A DNA stretch of 64,000 nt. It comes from Aphrophora alni (Eukaryota > Arthropoda > Insecta > Hemiptera > Aphrophoridae). The stretch covers positions 108,045,762 through 108,109,761 of the forward strand of contig OY740769.1 of NCBI GenBank assembly GCA_963513935.1. Direction: 5' to 3'. The notes under the pieces are model-generated. The model made no database searches. It saw only the letters and a program-made list of their open reading frames with translations, and was not told where the DNA came from. The position numbers and the translations under genes were made by a program. Of the stretch, positions 26,561 to 39,900 are shown one piece after another. Numbering within the stretch: position 1 is the stretch's first letter; each line of letters starts with the position of its first letter.

Positions 26561-27255
26561 GATATATAGATTGTAAAGATAAAGATGTTACATAGAGCAG
26601 TTCAAAGGTAACTATAGAGTTAAATGTATTATGTGATGTAAAATCTCTTCTGCTTTCGAGGGTTAAATTTACCCATAAACCATACTGGTTTTATTTATAA
26701 ACTATTGTTGTAATTTTTAACTTGCACTGCTTCGATTATAGATGAAAACTTAAAATAAACTGAGGTATTTATGTTGCAGCTTATGATTATCAATGTACTG
26801 TTTATGATTATAGATTTGCATAAACATTAATAATATTAATATATAATTTTTAGAATAAACGTAAAATATTTATTTTAACTATCTACTGTTTAAAACTCAT
26901 CCGACTCCTTAAACATATTCTCTAACGAATCATAAAGTCGTCACAGATCTAGCAATATGTACATATATACACAATGAATCAAAAATGAAACCAAGTTACT
27001 TAAATGGGTAACTTTTAAATGTCATTGGACATTTCGTAGTTTCGGGTTTTATGTTGTCCCTCAGGATATGATATACACCATTCTCTTCATGTAGTACCAT
27101 AATTTTTTTATCAGGTCTCTCTTGATCAACTCTTGTTCTTTTTCGACCCTAACGCCATTAGATTATTCGAGGACTGGGGGTCTTTATTTTGCTTTCTTTT
27201 CTTCTTTTTGAAGACGATGATGACACAAGTTTTTCCCCTGTATAAACGATAAGGG

Positions 27256-27258
<3 letters not shown>
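26561..27258. other. AT-rich noncoding stretch
   Basis: Nothing recognisable. The open minus frame that runs into the following TA tract (27158-27394) is a by-product of the microsatellite. Confidence 0.5.

Positions 27259-27295
<37 letters not shown>
27259..27295. repeat. (TA)n microsatellite
   Basis: About 18 uninterrupted TA dinucleotides. Confidence 0.95.
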
Positions 27296-27298
<3 letters not shown>

Positions 27299-29580
27299 GT
27301 ATGAAATGCTGAATAAATACTTACGAGTATATGTTGTAGATATATCAAACCTCAGAAATATTATGATATTAAAACATTGTTTTGGTTCATTCACTTAATT
27401 TCGTTTGTGGTATCTTTAAAGGATGTAGGCACAAGGTTTTTAAAGATTTGTTATGAACAGAATTTCAATAATATTACTCAAAGATGAATGTTCTATATCC
27501 CCTTCTGTTTTCCAACATAATATACTTTTCTTTTTATTAAAATTTTGATCTGGATTTTTATTCATTGAATTTGTCTCGTTCAAACTATGAAGACTTTTTG
27601 ATACGTGTTCATAACGTTGTATAAATTTCAAAATATGGTTTTATTAAAACCTGGTTGTTTGCATTCTTCTTTCGCGAAGAGCCTGTGTGTATAATATGAT
27701 CACTGGAACATATGTGTTATTTTAATCGAAAATTTCTTTTTTTTTTTAAATATACTACCTATCTGTTACTACGAAAACATTCTATACATTAGCTTTGAGA
27801 AATAGTGCAAACACAACCTCAAACTATGAACATTATACAAAATTCCATTAATTAAAACAATATATTTAGACAAAATAAAATTTTAAACAATTTCAAAAAT
27901 CTTCTACATTGTATCTAGGATAAAGCCTAATCAGCTGTTATGTGTTATTATATTAGTTGTTATGGTAACTAAATGTGCCAATTATTCTTATAAAAAGAGA
28001 TTTTTTGGATGTTTGAAACACTGAAATTATTTTGTAACTAATACACTAAGTGTAGACAGGGAGCTTAAATGTATTCTTAATATTTATTTCTTTAATTATC
28101 AAAATAATTTTAAGAAAAACAACTGCATGTGTTTATTGTATATACATTTTCAAATACGAGTATTACACGTTAAACGCTTTAATACTGTCTATAATTGTTT
28201 TTCTGATTAAACAATATTGTAACACTAAGTTCAATAACTAAAGTGGAATTCACTAAAAATTTAATTTAACTTCGGTTGAAACTGTAACAAAAACACATTT
28301 GTAACATAAGAGTGGAGTTTTCCCTAGTGCAAATACTAAATACTACAGTATAAAGTAAAATCACAAACGGTGTTGCACTTTTGAAACTACAAAACATAAT
28401 TTATTGCTACATGGTTTCTTTCGTCAGTTTCATATTAAAGTAACATCAACAAGTTTCAAAATAAGCTCCTGTGGATATAGATTTGAAAAAAAAAAAAGAA
28501 GAAGAAAAAAAATAGTTGTAATATACTTAAATACTATTACAATAACATATAAAATAACAATTTTCCTAAACTTTTATTCCAAGATTACACTTGGAATAAA
28601 TGGAGGTAACATATTTTCTGCAAATTTATCAAATGTATTAACACTTAGGACAAATAATGGATGCACTTAGACACTAATAACATGTAGAAAATCTACGGTA
28701 CCTTGAAAACTAAGTAAAATCATTACAGGGTTTATTCTGTTGTATAATAGACTGAAGTGTAGTACTTTATTTGATACATTTGAAAAATAAAATTAATTAA
28801 TTTAGTCATAGATAACCTCACTGAAACAACAATTTGATAACAGATAAGTTTTATTTATTTTTAGAGGTAATAGGATGTATTCACAACAATAATTTTTAAT
28901 CGAGAGATCATATTTCAAATACAAAGAAGCATTAATTTAAGTTAATTCTATTAAAAACAATTCAATTATGAGATTGTGATATATAAACCAGCAAACTAAA
29001 AATACTGGAATAGAGAACCAATATTATAAAAGAGTAAACTTTTTATAGATTTGTTTTTATGAAATAGTTTTAGTAATATCAAATGAAATTTGAAGAGTCT
29101 TTCACTGTTTAAACCAAATCTTCTTACTCTAAGTAATATAGGCAATAATAAATATTAAAATAACTCCTGCGTTAAAGGGTGAGCAAGCGGAAATTTTCGC
29201 CCTAATAACAAATGAACGTCTATTTTACATTTTTTTAAATTTCTTCTATATCTGGAGATCCGCTTAAACGATCTGTGACATTTGTTGTACATTTTTATAC
29301 TTGAATAGTGTAGCTATGGAAAATTCTCTTAAGAATTAAGGAAACATATACAATTTATTAAACACATTAATAAATATTAACGTTCTCCCATATTCTGGGG
29401 TACCAAATTTTATGAAATTTGTTTTACATTCTAAAAGTAGCATTGTAAATTTAAATATTGTATACAATTTTACATATATAAAGGTTTAAAAGGAGTATAA
29501 GATTTATGTTGTACTAACTTATTCAGACTTAGTCTTTCAAATCTTCACTTTTATTTAAAGATGAAATGATGAATTGAATA
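27296..29580. other. AT-rich noncoding stretch
   Basis: Frames at 27440-27631 and 28404-28670 have no domain, and their composition matches the background. Nothing else was recognised. Confidence 0.55.
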
Positions 29581-29770
29581 GAATAAAACTTGAACACAAA
29601 TTGTCACAAATAGTACGTGTATTTATTAGTTTAATTAATTAATCTATAACTCCAGTTTTAATTTAGTTAATGTAGCTCATCCATCACTGAAGATGGCGAT
29701 TTTGTCGTTGAAATGCGTTTGAATAAAAAACTTACTATTTGTGAGAATTTGTGGTCAAGTTTTATTTTAT
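29581..29770 (+). repeat. 190-bp foldback element with hammerhead-like core
   Basis: The left arm at 29581-29615 and right arm at 29733-29769 are inverted copies of about 35 bp with only a few mismatches (AATAAAACTTGA, ACAAATAGTA). Inside, on the plus strand at 29687-29714, is CTGAAGA, a 16-nt spacer, then GAAAT. The spacer folds as GGCGA against TCGTT. Core words and spacing equal those of the foldback at 855-1004, while the stem sequence differs but still pairs, which is covariation-like. This suggests a mobile RNA-derived or Penelope-like family using the motif. Arms and core are seen directly; catalysis is inferred. Confidence 0.6.
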
Positions 29771-32580
29771 CATATATACCATCTCAGAAGTCAAGCTCGA
29801 TATTTAGTACACATAACTTAAAAAGCCTTTGATATAACCTATCCTAAGTAGTCCTTACTTTTTTTTTAACCGCTTTTCATGATATTTGTGGTAATTGTTA
29901 GGCCTAACACCATAATTACAGTATAAAATACCATGAGTTAACAAAGACGTACCTTTATTTATTAAAATTTATTTATGAATAAATTACTATTTCACCAGTT
30001 TTCATAAATCTTTAATTCAAATAAGAACGTTTTTTATGAGATTTGTAATAGTCCTAACATTGAAAATAAAGAATACAGTTTTAAAATTGAGTTTTTTATA
30101 AGCCTTGCTGTATTCCAATTAGGCCTAGATTTTTCCCTCACAAAATTTCTTAAATCGAAATATTTATTTATTGAATGTTTAATGATTAGCTAAATAAGAC
30201 TAAACATATTCAAAAATTCTGAAGATTCGAAACATAGTTGAAACAAACCTTTACGATTTTTCTTCAGTTTAAAAAACATACTGATTTATTCAAAGTGTGA
30301 TATTTTAGTCTTATGACTAAATACATACATGAAATAAAAATAATAATAAATGTGATAATAATTGTTTATAATATAATCTAAACAATCGATTCAATGAAAA
30401 CAGTTTATTCACTTTCCTTTAGTTTTTTTATGATCAGTTGAACCGAAACCACTGGCTTCGTGAAATAAATATCTAAATTGTACCACTAGTATTCAATTAT
30501 GGCAGAATGAAAAATCCTTTTAAAAATAGAAGGAGCTTCACTATGTTCTCTTTGTTATTATCACCCTCTACTAGATAAATTCATTGCTTATAAAGTTATC
30601 TATCTATCTATCTAGCTATCATTCTGTTCTTGAATAATACTTTTCAAGGCTATAATGTTTTTGTTTTAATAAGCAGTTAATTTAAAACAATAGCATTTAA
30701 ATAGTTAATAGAATTACTGAAATTATAGCTCTTTAACTATGTTCACTTTTTTTTAATATTACAACAAAAACGCCCTCACATATCTCCACAAAATATAAAG
30801 CAAAGCTACAGAGTCCACGAGTTTAAATTATAAAGTGAACTCCCCTTTTTCTATCACTATTTATCAATTTATAAACTGACCCGTCTTCGAATCTCCACCC
30901 TCGACACATCAATGTCTTTTGTAAACTGTCAATATTTTTATCCGGTTTACTTGTTTTGTGCAATACTGAAAATTTTTAATTAAACTAAATTTGTTACAGT
31001 TGCATATTTCTAACATATAATGTAATGACACAAAATATGTTAATATCATTAAATTTGAAATAATTAAATCATTCAACGCCATTTAATTATTTTATCTTAA
31101 TATTTTCATGAAATGGAGCTGGGTACAATTTCTTAAAATTGATAATTGGATGATGTCTGTTCATATAATGTATATGCACAATTTAAAAATTCTATGATAA
31201 ATAAAGGTAATGGCGATAAATTATAAATTACTTCAGGCTTAAAGATATTTACAAATTATTTTTCAACACAGATTATATCAAAATATTAAAACGCAAGTAA
31301 TTTAATTTTAAAATAATCATTATTTTATTATTGGTTTCTCCTATTATTTATGTGTTCTACTATCTGTTTTGGGGGGGGGTTAATTTTTCTCCTCTTTCTA
31401 ATTTTCTACACAAATAGATTTTACAGTTCAGTTAAAAATTTGTAAACGTCATGTTTCTTTATTGACAATGTTAAATACTCATATTTTATAAATGTTCAGA
31501 TCACTAAGGATCAAAAAAGGACTCTCAAAGGATACAAGAATATTTACAAATATCAAATAAAATTATTATTATTGTGTAACTTAATAAAAACCCATTTGTT
31601 GTTTTGTTTAAACATTTCAAAGGAATTTCTAAAGTGGCTGATAAATATTTATAGAAGAAACCATAGAGAATCATAATGAACCATTCTCTAAGATAATAAC
31701 AGTAATTAACAGTCAATATCATTGAAGTTGTGAATTCAATTATCAGAACACTTTATTAGATAATTGATTTTATTTCGAGAATCATTAGCTTCTACAAAAT
31801 TATATTTTTCGAAGAGCTTGTCCCAATTTGTGTTTTTGGTTTTAAAATTCTAAGATTGAATTGAAAAATAAATAAATCTTACCTGATTTTAAATATTATT
31901 AAACGTCCAAATGTTTTAGCCTAGGTGTTGAAGATTCAACAATTCAATATCGTTAATATTTTTTATACTTTCAATTAAATGTTATCGTTAAATAAAATAT
32001 GAACATTGAACTCTGATAGCTAAGCTATTTTGTAATTAAGATATTTTTATTGAAGTTTTAATACTTAGCTATAAATTAATTTACATCTTTCAAGTTCTCC
32101 AATTTCACTTAGTTGGCACACTATTCAACAGATGTTTGTTGGGTCATATTAATATTAAAACAAGCCTAATAATGTTATAATACTTATGGTTCAATCAGAC
32201 ATTTGTACATATAAAAATTTGTGTATTAATATGAATGATCTGTCATTATCAGATAACTTTAAACACATAATAACATTATACTTAATTAATTGAAAGATCG
32301 TAAATGTAAATCCAAAATACACATTACGACTACAAATACGTATAACACAAAAGCTTTGGTTTAATTGTTATATAGAAACATATGTTATATTCCAGATTGG
32401 ATCCACTATTGTGCATTAAACCCACCGACAGACGAAAATCCACCTACTAAATCCCAAACACTGTATCTCTTCACCACATTGAATAATGAACACTTAACAT
32501 GGGAATTGCATTGATTAATCCCTATAATTTGATTACGGCTCACAATATTTTATACATTTAATTATTTTACACGTTTATTA
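29771..32580. other. AT-rich noncoding stretch
   Basis: No gene is visible. The CTGAAGATTCGAAAC at about 30223 resembles the hammerhead core but lacks a spacer stem. A G-run lies near 31372. The minus frame at 31525-31722 has no features. Confidence 0.55.
30597..30620. repeat. (TATC)n microsatellite
   Basis: Five TATC/TAGC tetranucleotide units in tandem. Confidence 0.8.
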
Positions 32581-33106
32581 TATACAGAGTGTGTCAAAAA
32601 AGGTCGGAACATCTGAACCTCTTGAATAGAGATAATTTATCTAAATATAGAGACAACAAAATAATTTTTCTCTTTAAATCGAACGGGGATATCAAATTTT
32701 AGGTTCAGAAACCCAAAAAGGTACCGTCGGGCCAAACGTTGAAATTTCAATATAAAACCCTAATTTTTTCTCAAATTCGGATTTTGCGGGACATTTACGT
32801 CCGAATACGTCTTAGCCCCTTATGAGGCCCTAGGCCCCCTCTCAAAGCACTAGGGGCCTTTGTAGGTCCCTTAAAAAGATCTAAAGGGGCGTGTATAGCA
32901 CAAATCTGAATTTAATGTCGCCACCTTATTTTCATCCTAAGTATTTTGATTCGGTGAGAAATTTATCATTTCAGCGGCTTCTAATAACCAAAATCCGATA
33001 TCGCAATTCGATTTCCAGGGGAAAATTATTTGTAAATAGGTTATATCTATATTCTTGAAATTGTCTGGATTCATGACGCTCAGGTGTTCCGAACACACCC
33101 TGTATA
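32581..33106. mobile_element. MITE-like element with ~120-bp terminal inverted repeats
   Basis: It begins TATACAGAGTGTGTC and ends GAACACACCCTGTATA. The arms (32581-32705 and 32985-33106) remain alignable over about 120 bp, sharing GGAACAnCTGA, ATATAGAnA, AAATAATTTT and AAATCGAAnnGnGATATC in inverted order. TA sits at both edges, as expected for Tc1/mariner-type TA insertion. The unpaired middle is unusually GC-rich, with AGGCCCCCT and AGGGGCCT (about 32830-32862) able to form a strong hairpin. It has no transposase frame; the 60-codon minus frame at 32971-33153 runs across the element end and is chance. Confidence 0.8.
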
Positions 33107-34399
33107 ATGAAAATACCTAAGCATCGAGTTTCTACCATATCGATAAATAACATTTTAACAATTAATTGAAATTATGAATTATAGCCAAACAAAAGTTCGT
33201 AAAGTTTCACATTTGTGTTCATCACTTAAAACGTACTTTAAATATAGAAATCTATGTTATTGGTAAAAATCTATGTCCTGATTTTCGTAGGTATATTCCT
33301 TTTCAGGACTAAAAAAGTGATTTTGAAATGATATCTGTCTGTCGTTCAGGACTCTGGTGTCCAAATGAGTAGGTGGATTTTAATCAAGACTTTTCTTTTT
33401 GTTGAGCCAAAATATATATAACTTTTTTAAACCTATAAATAGAATAGCGATATTTTCTGCAAGGTACCTTACAGGGCGATTATTTTAGGTTTTGTGGTTG
33501 CTTATATGAGGAAGTAAGTGCAGTGTTTTACACCATTTATTTCCTAACTCATATATAAATTCTAATTTTTAATATCAAATACCTTATTTTTAATACCAAT
33601 ATGAATAAACGAAATTTCAATTTAATTATTACCTTAGTTTATATTCATTATACAGAATTTGAAGTTTTGATGAATTCAGAATTAAAATAATACATTTCGA
33701 CTTATGTTAACTTGTTTTACAGCAAAATATTGTAACAATAAATGTACACCGTCGCTATTAAAAAAGGATTGATGGAGCTATTGAAAAAAAAACTGTTAAA
33801 AAGAATTAAAAACTGTGATTTGTAGATTATATTATATATTATATTCATATAATTTAAAAATATAATATGACGAGTGTTTCAAAGTTATAATTGATTAAAA
33901 CTGTTTATTTCTATGACCGCTAAAAATAAATATAGAGAGATCAAAAAGTCCCTTGTGTGCCTGATGGGTAGAAAACACACAAAAACAATTGAAATAACTT
34001 ACCATGGTCACTTAGTAACAAGCAATGTTGAAAAATGTCCCCTGCCAATCTACAAAAATTTCTTGACACGACCAACTGTAACGAATGTATTGTGTGAATT
34101 TCTTGATTCGTCAATGTAGTATGAATCAGACTTCTAATATATTATATGACAGCCATCTTCAAATCATCAGATGTGTGAGGATTGTTTAAATACACTCCCC
34201 CTCACCAAAACTTTTCATACTAAATAGATAACATTATATTATCGGAACACACCTCTTTCTTGCCTCATTACTTGAGGTTCATTATGTCTGCGTGGAAACC
34301 AAGCGGACGCTAAAGCCGTCTGTTATCCTTAAATGTGACTTTGTCTAGTAGTATTTAAACTACTAGAAGCCAATATTTTCCTGAAACGTGTATTTTAAA
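33107..34399. other. AT-rich noncoding stretch
   Basis: A 68-codon plus frame at 33913-34119 is somewhat less AT-biased but matches no family I know and has no clear splice sites. No other structure was recognised. Confidence 0.5.
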
Positions 34400-35254
34400 A
34401 GAGGGAAATTAGTCCGAAAAATTGATGAGAGGTGATGTAACTGGGAAGTTGATTTTTTGTTGTTGTTTTTTTTTTCCTTTTTATACATACAACTGATAAG
34501 TGCAATTATTCAAAAAATTTACATTTAACTCTTTTATAATTTTTTTTCAATAAATCGGGGCCGGGTCTAGACAAATACGTCGCCCCCTTTATGAAATTCG
34601 CAGCATGTAGTTGAAAATTGTTTTATGGATATTTATTTATTTTATTGAAAATGGCATTTGAATAAAATTTTTACGGAAATCTAGTTAGAAAGATACGGTA
34701 TGTACAAAAACCCAAATTTTGTTATAATCAAAAAGGGGACTTTACCTTGATAAACAAATTCTTGCATATGTTCACTAGAAAGTAGGTAAAAAACTGACAA
34801 TTAAAAAAAGGTTTACTCTACGACAACTTCTTATTCGATTTCAATTTTTTAGAAATGGCTAACTGTGGCCGTAAAAATGATTTTTTTTTTTTTTTCAAAT
34901 TTGACCACCGATTTTAGTGTAAAGATACATATTTTAGTCTTATTTTCATGAAGATCTGATGATTTTTCCCCATTTGTTGCATTATTAGTGAAAAAATCTT
35001 AAATTCAGAAATTGAAATGTTAGGAAGTACTCATTTTCGAGTTTCATTTTTCTACGTCCCATAGAGCCGGAGATATTTTTAAAAAAATATATATTGTAGC
35101 GATGAACTCAAAATGCATCAAAAATGCACTTTTCTAGCGAAGCTCTAGTTCGATGTTGTTTTTTTTTCGGTTTTCCACTCAGTTGCATGTATAAGAAGAA
35201 AAAAACCAAATTCAACTTCCCAGTTAAATCACTTTTATATTTTAATTTCCCTCT
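34400..35254. mobile_element. 855-bp foldback/MITE-like element with ~95-bp arms
   Basis: It starts AGAGGGAAATTA and ends TAATTTCCCTCT. The arms at 34400-34495 and 35165-35254 share GTGATnTAACTGGGAAGTTGA (20 of 21), T-rich linkers and TATACATnCAACTGA in inverted order. The interior includes a GC-richer piece (34555-34600) and an AGAGCCGGAGATAT word at about 35063, but no transposase frame. Flanks show no clear target duplication. The superfamily is unresolved; hAT-like or another cut-and-paste class are possible. Confidence 0.75.
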
Positions 35255-36840
35255 ACTATTTGCGTTCTTTCTGTACTGTAATCATCAAATGGACTGAGAC
35301 TTTTATCACTCTGTATTTATATATTCACACCTCAATCTAAACTTAATAAATGTCATTAGTTGAAATAAAAATCTGTTACATAGTTGTGTATATGAATGGA
35401 GGCTATCTATCTGAGATAATTTAGTCAATAAATATTGAAGAGCTGTTAGCAGACAGGTAAAGAAATACATAATTAAATATTTAGGATATTTTTTATTATC
35501 TGAATATATATATATATATTAATATATTTCTTATATATTTCAATTTCATAAATAAGATCTTATAAATAGTTTTAAAATTTGATTTCATTATAATTTGTCT
35601 AATCACTTTTTACTTTCTCAGATTTAAGTAATAGAGTGAACGTTATATACTGGGTAAAAAATAAAGATGTACAAACATAAGAGGAAATGTTCGTTTTTAA
35701 ATACGCTATTAAGCTTTAAAAAAGTATTATTTTAGAATGATGACTGTCCGACTGATTGTTGTCTGTTTTTTGTGCAGTGCTCTACAGTCAAAATGAGAGA
35801 ACTTATTTTTTCAAATTTTGTAAATTTTTGCCATATCCGGTGGAGGTTTTTAATATTTTCATTTATCTTTACTTTTAATCAATCATTATATTATAGACCT
35901 CCAATAAGCAAGTGATGAATGTAACACAGTACGGTTATGAAGAAATACGGGGAGAAATTGAAATATGCATTTAGGAGCTGTTACATGATTGGTTGGTGCA
36001 TCCTGGCTGAATAAATGTTCTTTCAAAATCTTTGAGCCTAAATGAAGTTGAAACAATATTATACTCGTAATAGAAGTAGATTTAGTAAAATGTGGGGATG
36101 TACAATGAATTTGAAAGTGGTACATTATGTCACTCGACAAATTAAAGTTTGGGTAAATGACAAAGTTGGACACAACTTGAAACAATTTTAGAAAGAAAAG
36201 AAAATATTATTATGGCTTTCTGTATTATTGCCATCGTTTTCAGCACTTTAACACATTCTCTTTCTTCATATTTATCACCTATACAACCGTATGCGTCTAG
36301 CAATTTTGTCACGTATTCTCACAAAAGGACGATCTTATTAACTAAATAGTTACAAATTTGATTTGAATCGGTTGTCGCATAGAATTATTATATTTTGTTG
36401 TAAATCGCGCAGTATTAGGAGAGCATATAGAATATAATAGAATGAATCTTTATTTTATGAGATGAAGTTAGGACTACACGGTTAGGTTAAGTTATAACCA
36501 CTTGACCTCATATATTTTGAAGGCTAATTGTAATTGTCACTCATTACCTCAAAAGTGATTTGTTCGACAGATCAAAAACTTTTAACTTTAATATGGAAGA
36601 CCTGCACCACGGAATGATTACATTTTACTAAAAATAACATAATCAATCGGGGTTTTAAATATATCAGTCCCAAAATTTTACATTACATGTTGTTATGTAT
36701 TTTTAAATGATGAGTTCGAATTTAAAATCTGTATATAAAAAACCTGATCTAAGTATCAATAATGAATCATACAATTTCCTATGGACTGTAATTTGATGAA
36801 ATATTTAATATTTTATGGTTTTAAGACACCGAGTTTAAGT

Positions 36841-36885
36841 TGTATATCAGTTTGTAAGTGTATCCCACTTACAAACTGATATACA
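36841..36885. repeat. Perfect 20-bp inverted repeat (hairpin)
   Basis: The arm 36841-36860 (TGTATATCAGTTTGTAAGTG) is exactly repeated in inverted orientation at 36866-36885, leaving a 5-base loop. It is immediately followed by a second, shorter hairpin. The lack of flanking poly-U on either strand argues against a terminator. It may be a recent template-switch or inverted micro-duplication, or an RNA hairpin. Confidence 0.9.
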
Positions 36886-36894
36886 TGTTTATCC

Positions 36895-36913
36895 CATGGG
36901 TTTATAACCCATG
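36895..36913. repeat. Second short inverted repeat
   Basis: CATGGGTT at 36895-36902 pairs with AACCCATG at 36906-36913 across a 3-base loop, ten bases after the larger hairpin. Confidence 0.85.
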
Positions 36914-39900
36914 TCAAAACTCCTATTAAAAACATCATTTTCAAACATAAATAAAACATTATAAAATAATAATAAATGTAAATAATTAAATTTATTATTT
37001 AATTTTAATTTAATAATTATTAAATAATAATGATAACATAATATTTTCAATAAACATTATTTATAGATCTAGTTTTGTGATTTTTATTGTTTTAAGGCTG
37101 TTTTCGAAATAACGATAAACTTTTCTTTTAGATAAACAATTAGAATATCAAGTGTCGGCCATATAACAATTAAATTTTAATTAATTTATTTAAAATTGTA
37201 TATCTCGACAACAATAAGACATACAATTTGATTAAATGAATCATTGCAACCAAATAACTATTTATTCCCACAATTCTGGCCTCAATCAAAGGGAAGAAAC
37301 TCAAAATATCTCCCGTATCATTTACATCAACACAGACACCGGTATCAAAGAAAACTTCCCTTCTGAGATAAATAAACGGACGGATATTATCGTTATTTTT
37401 ACCCTTAGAGTTCCTAGATGTTTCATTTGGAGTTGAAAGAAAATAGCAATGATTGTTGATCCAATAAGAGTAGAAAATACTAATTATATCAGGTGAACAA
37501 TTATACAAACAAAGCTATAATACAAGTTTATTAAATTCAATCTAGTCAGTCTAAACAGAATCTAGTTAAAATGAAGTGAGGTTCATGACAGACGCAACAT
37601 AATCCCTTGTCCCTAAGCCAGTGTCAACAGTGTAGTGTTGTGTCATAATTGGATTTTCACAAGAACTATGATTTATTAAAACAAATTACTCAACATCATT
37701 TAAAATTACAAATGGTGTGCACAAGCTTGCTTACTCATGGAAACCAAAAAGTAAACAATGTTTGGATACTTTCTAACGGCACGATGTCCTATAGAACTCA
37801 CTCGGTAACGTGTACTAAAGGACCTCGTAATTATTCATAGAGAAAAAAGCCTAAAGTTACTCATAACGGAAACTCAGACTTTATTGTAATTGACGTAAAT
37901 CGGCAGTTAGTTGATAAATTGCATAAATAACTTTTTTCAAAGATTTATTTTACATCCTGATTTATGTTATGAATCTTTATGTTTAATTGAAATGTAATAG
38001 AAGCTATATAGTTCTTCTTCTATTTTAAAAATAGTTCTTCTTCTGTTTTCTTCTTCTGTCCTTCTTTTGACTGATGCGCTGGAAGCTTTATTTTTTAGAT
38101 GATATATATTTTATATATTTTGGGACACTAGGGAGTGTATCGTTAGAACCGATTCTTGGAGGGTAATGCTTGTATTTATAACCCACAAATTTGGAGCCAT
38201 TACGACATAAGAAATTTCTAAGAGCAAATTCTATCATTATGTTTTTAAAAAATCATTGTTGATGGTCATACAGCATCAGACAAAAAAGCGTCAGGAAAGA
38301 CACTTTTTTACTCAGATGAATCCAAAACTGACAAATCGACTAAAATCTGAAAATATAGTTTTTCAGTACCACCACAATACTGTCTCTCCTTGTAAAGAGT
38401 GAGGAGATAAAATTAATATAATACACATAACGAAAAACTGTAGAAAGAATCATTAAAATTCTTAGTTGTGAAAAACTAGTAAGGTTTGAAAGTTTATCAG
38501 CCAGAATTTTCTCAATAAAATAATACAATTGGACTAAATTTTACCAATCATGAGAAACTAGCCCAAGATTACTTTTTTCAAATCTATAAGTTCTTTTGAA
38601 CAATTTACGAACGTTTACTTTAACACTTTAAGGCAAATTACAACTTATAATTATTTATCTAAATCTTACGTACCTAATACTAGGAGGGCACGCTTGACAA
38701 GGCTGGGTAAATATCATAATGACGTTCATCAGTTTATACTTTTTGGAAACATTGCAAATTTATTTAGAAATTAAAAACAACCCACCTCTTTGTTGTACTT
38801 CTTTTCTTCTATTATCATGGTTGGTATTCTCAGTATTTCAGCTATTTCAGTGACAATATTTCAATGTATACGGAGTTCCAAAAATGTTGAAAATATGTTG
38901 TGATATTTCTTATTAAATTTAACGTAACATATTTACAATATATTAATCTCTAGGGAAAATGCAAAGGTTACGTAATTAGATACAGTAAACGTCGTAACAT
39001 CATTTTGGAAACTTATAAGTGGGATGAAACATTGAATTAACATATTAAATTATAATTTTAATGGTAAGACCGAAACATATCATACAACATTTGAGTACAT
39101 CCTGTACCTTGAATTATTAATTATCAATTTCTCTAATTCATCTTAATACAGTAAAGAACTTGGTGCAAATTTCTTCTCGTTATTATTTTTATAGATCAAA
39201 AAACTAAGTATAAGGCCTTTTAAATGAAATATAATTTGATGAGTTTATACATTTTTAATATGTTGTGGCTCCCAACCAACATATTTTGAGTAGACAGATG
39301 AATTTTCCTCTTATATAATAAAATAATAATTTTTTGCATCGACCAACATTTGAAAAAAAAATTGTTTTAAATATTTTATAGTTATGAAGTTACTCAATTA
39401 TTCACGGACTTTTTGAACATCCAGTATACTTTAGTAGGCTGGTGGTCTGATTTTTTAAAACATTTAAAAAAATGAAGCCAATGCACACATTAGTGAATTA
39501 ATGACATGTAAGGATAGCAGTCATTTTTTTAACACTAAGTGTATATTTCTCTGTAGATATCTATAAAAGAAGTTATATGAAACACCCCTTAACAATAATA
39601 TTTATTGTAATTAAAATTGAATGGAATATATAACCAACACTGTGATGGTTCAAATTATCAAGCCACTCACAATTGAAAAAATGGGAATAAAATGACTCTG
39701 AGAAATTGTACAGGTGATCCACATAACCTCGTGAGTTACAATAAACTACTCCAACGATTATTTAATAAATTCTGATTATGATTTGTTTAATTAATTATCT
39801 AATGACTTCATCCAACTTCGATTACATAATCCATAATATTTAAAATAAAATACACGTTAATTTATATATAACTATTGTTCACTTGTTGAACAGTTTCAAT

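Noticed and set aside
30223..30237. CTGAAGATTCGAAAC, another hammerhead-like core
   Set aside because: The spacer is only 3 nt, cannot form stem II, and no inverted arms flank it.
35886..36185. 99-codon minus-strand frame
   Set aside because: No recognisable motif or signal peptide, and no codon bias against the flanks.
37170..37508. 112-codon minus-strand frame overlapping a 66-codon plus frame
   Set aside because: No domain, no splice context and background composition; overlapping frames on both strands suggest chance.
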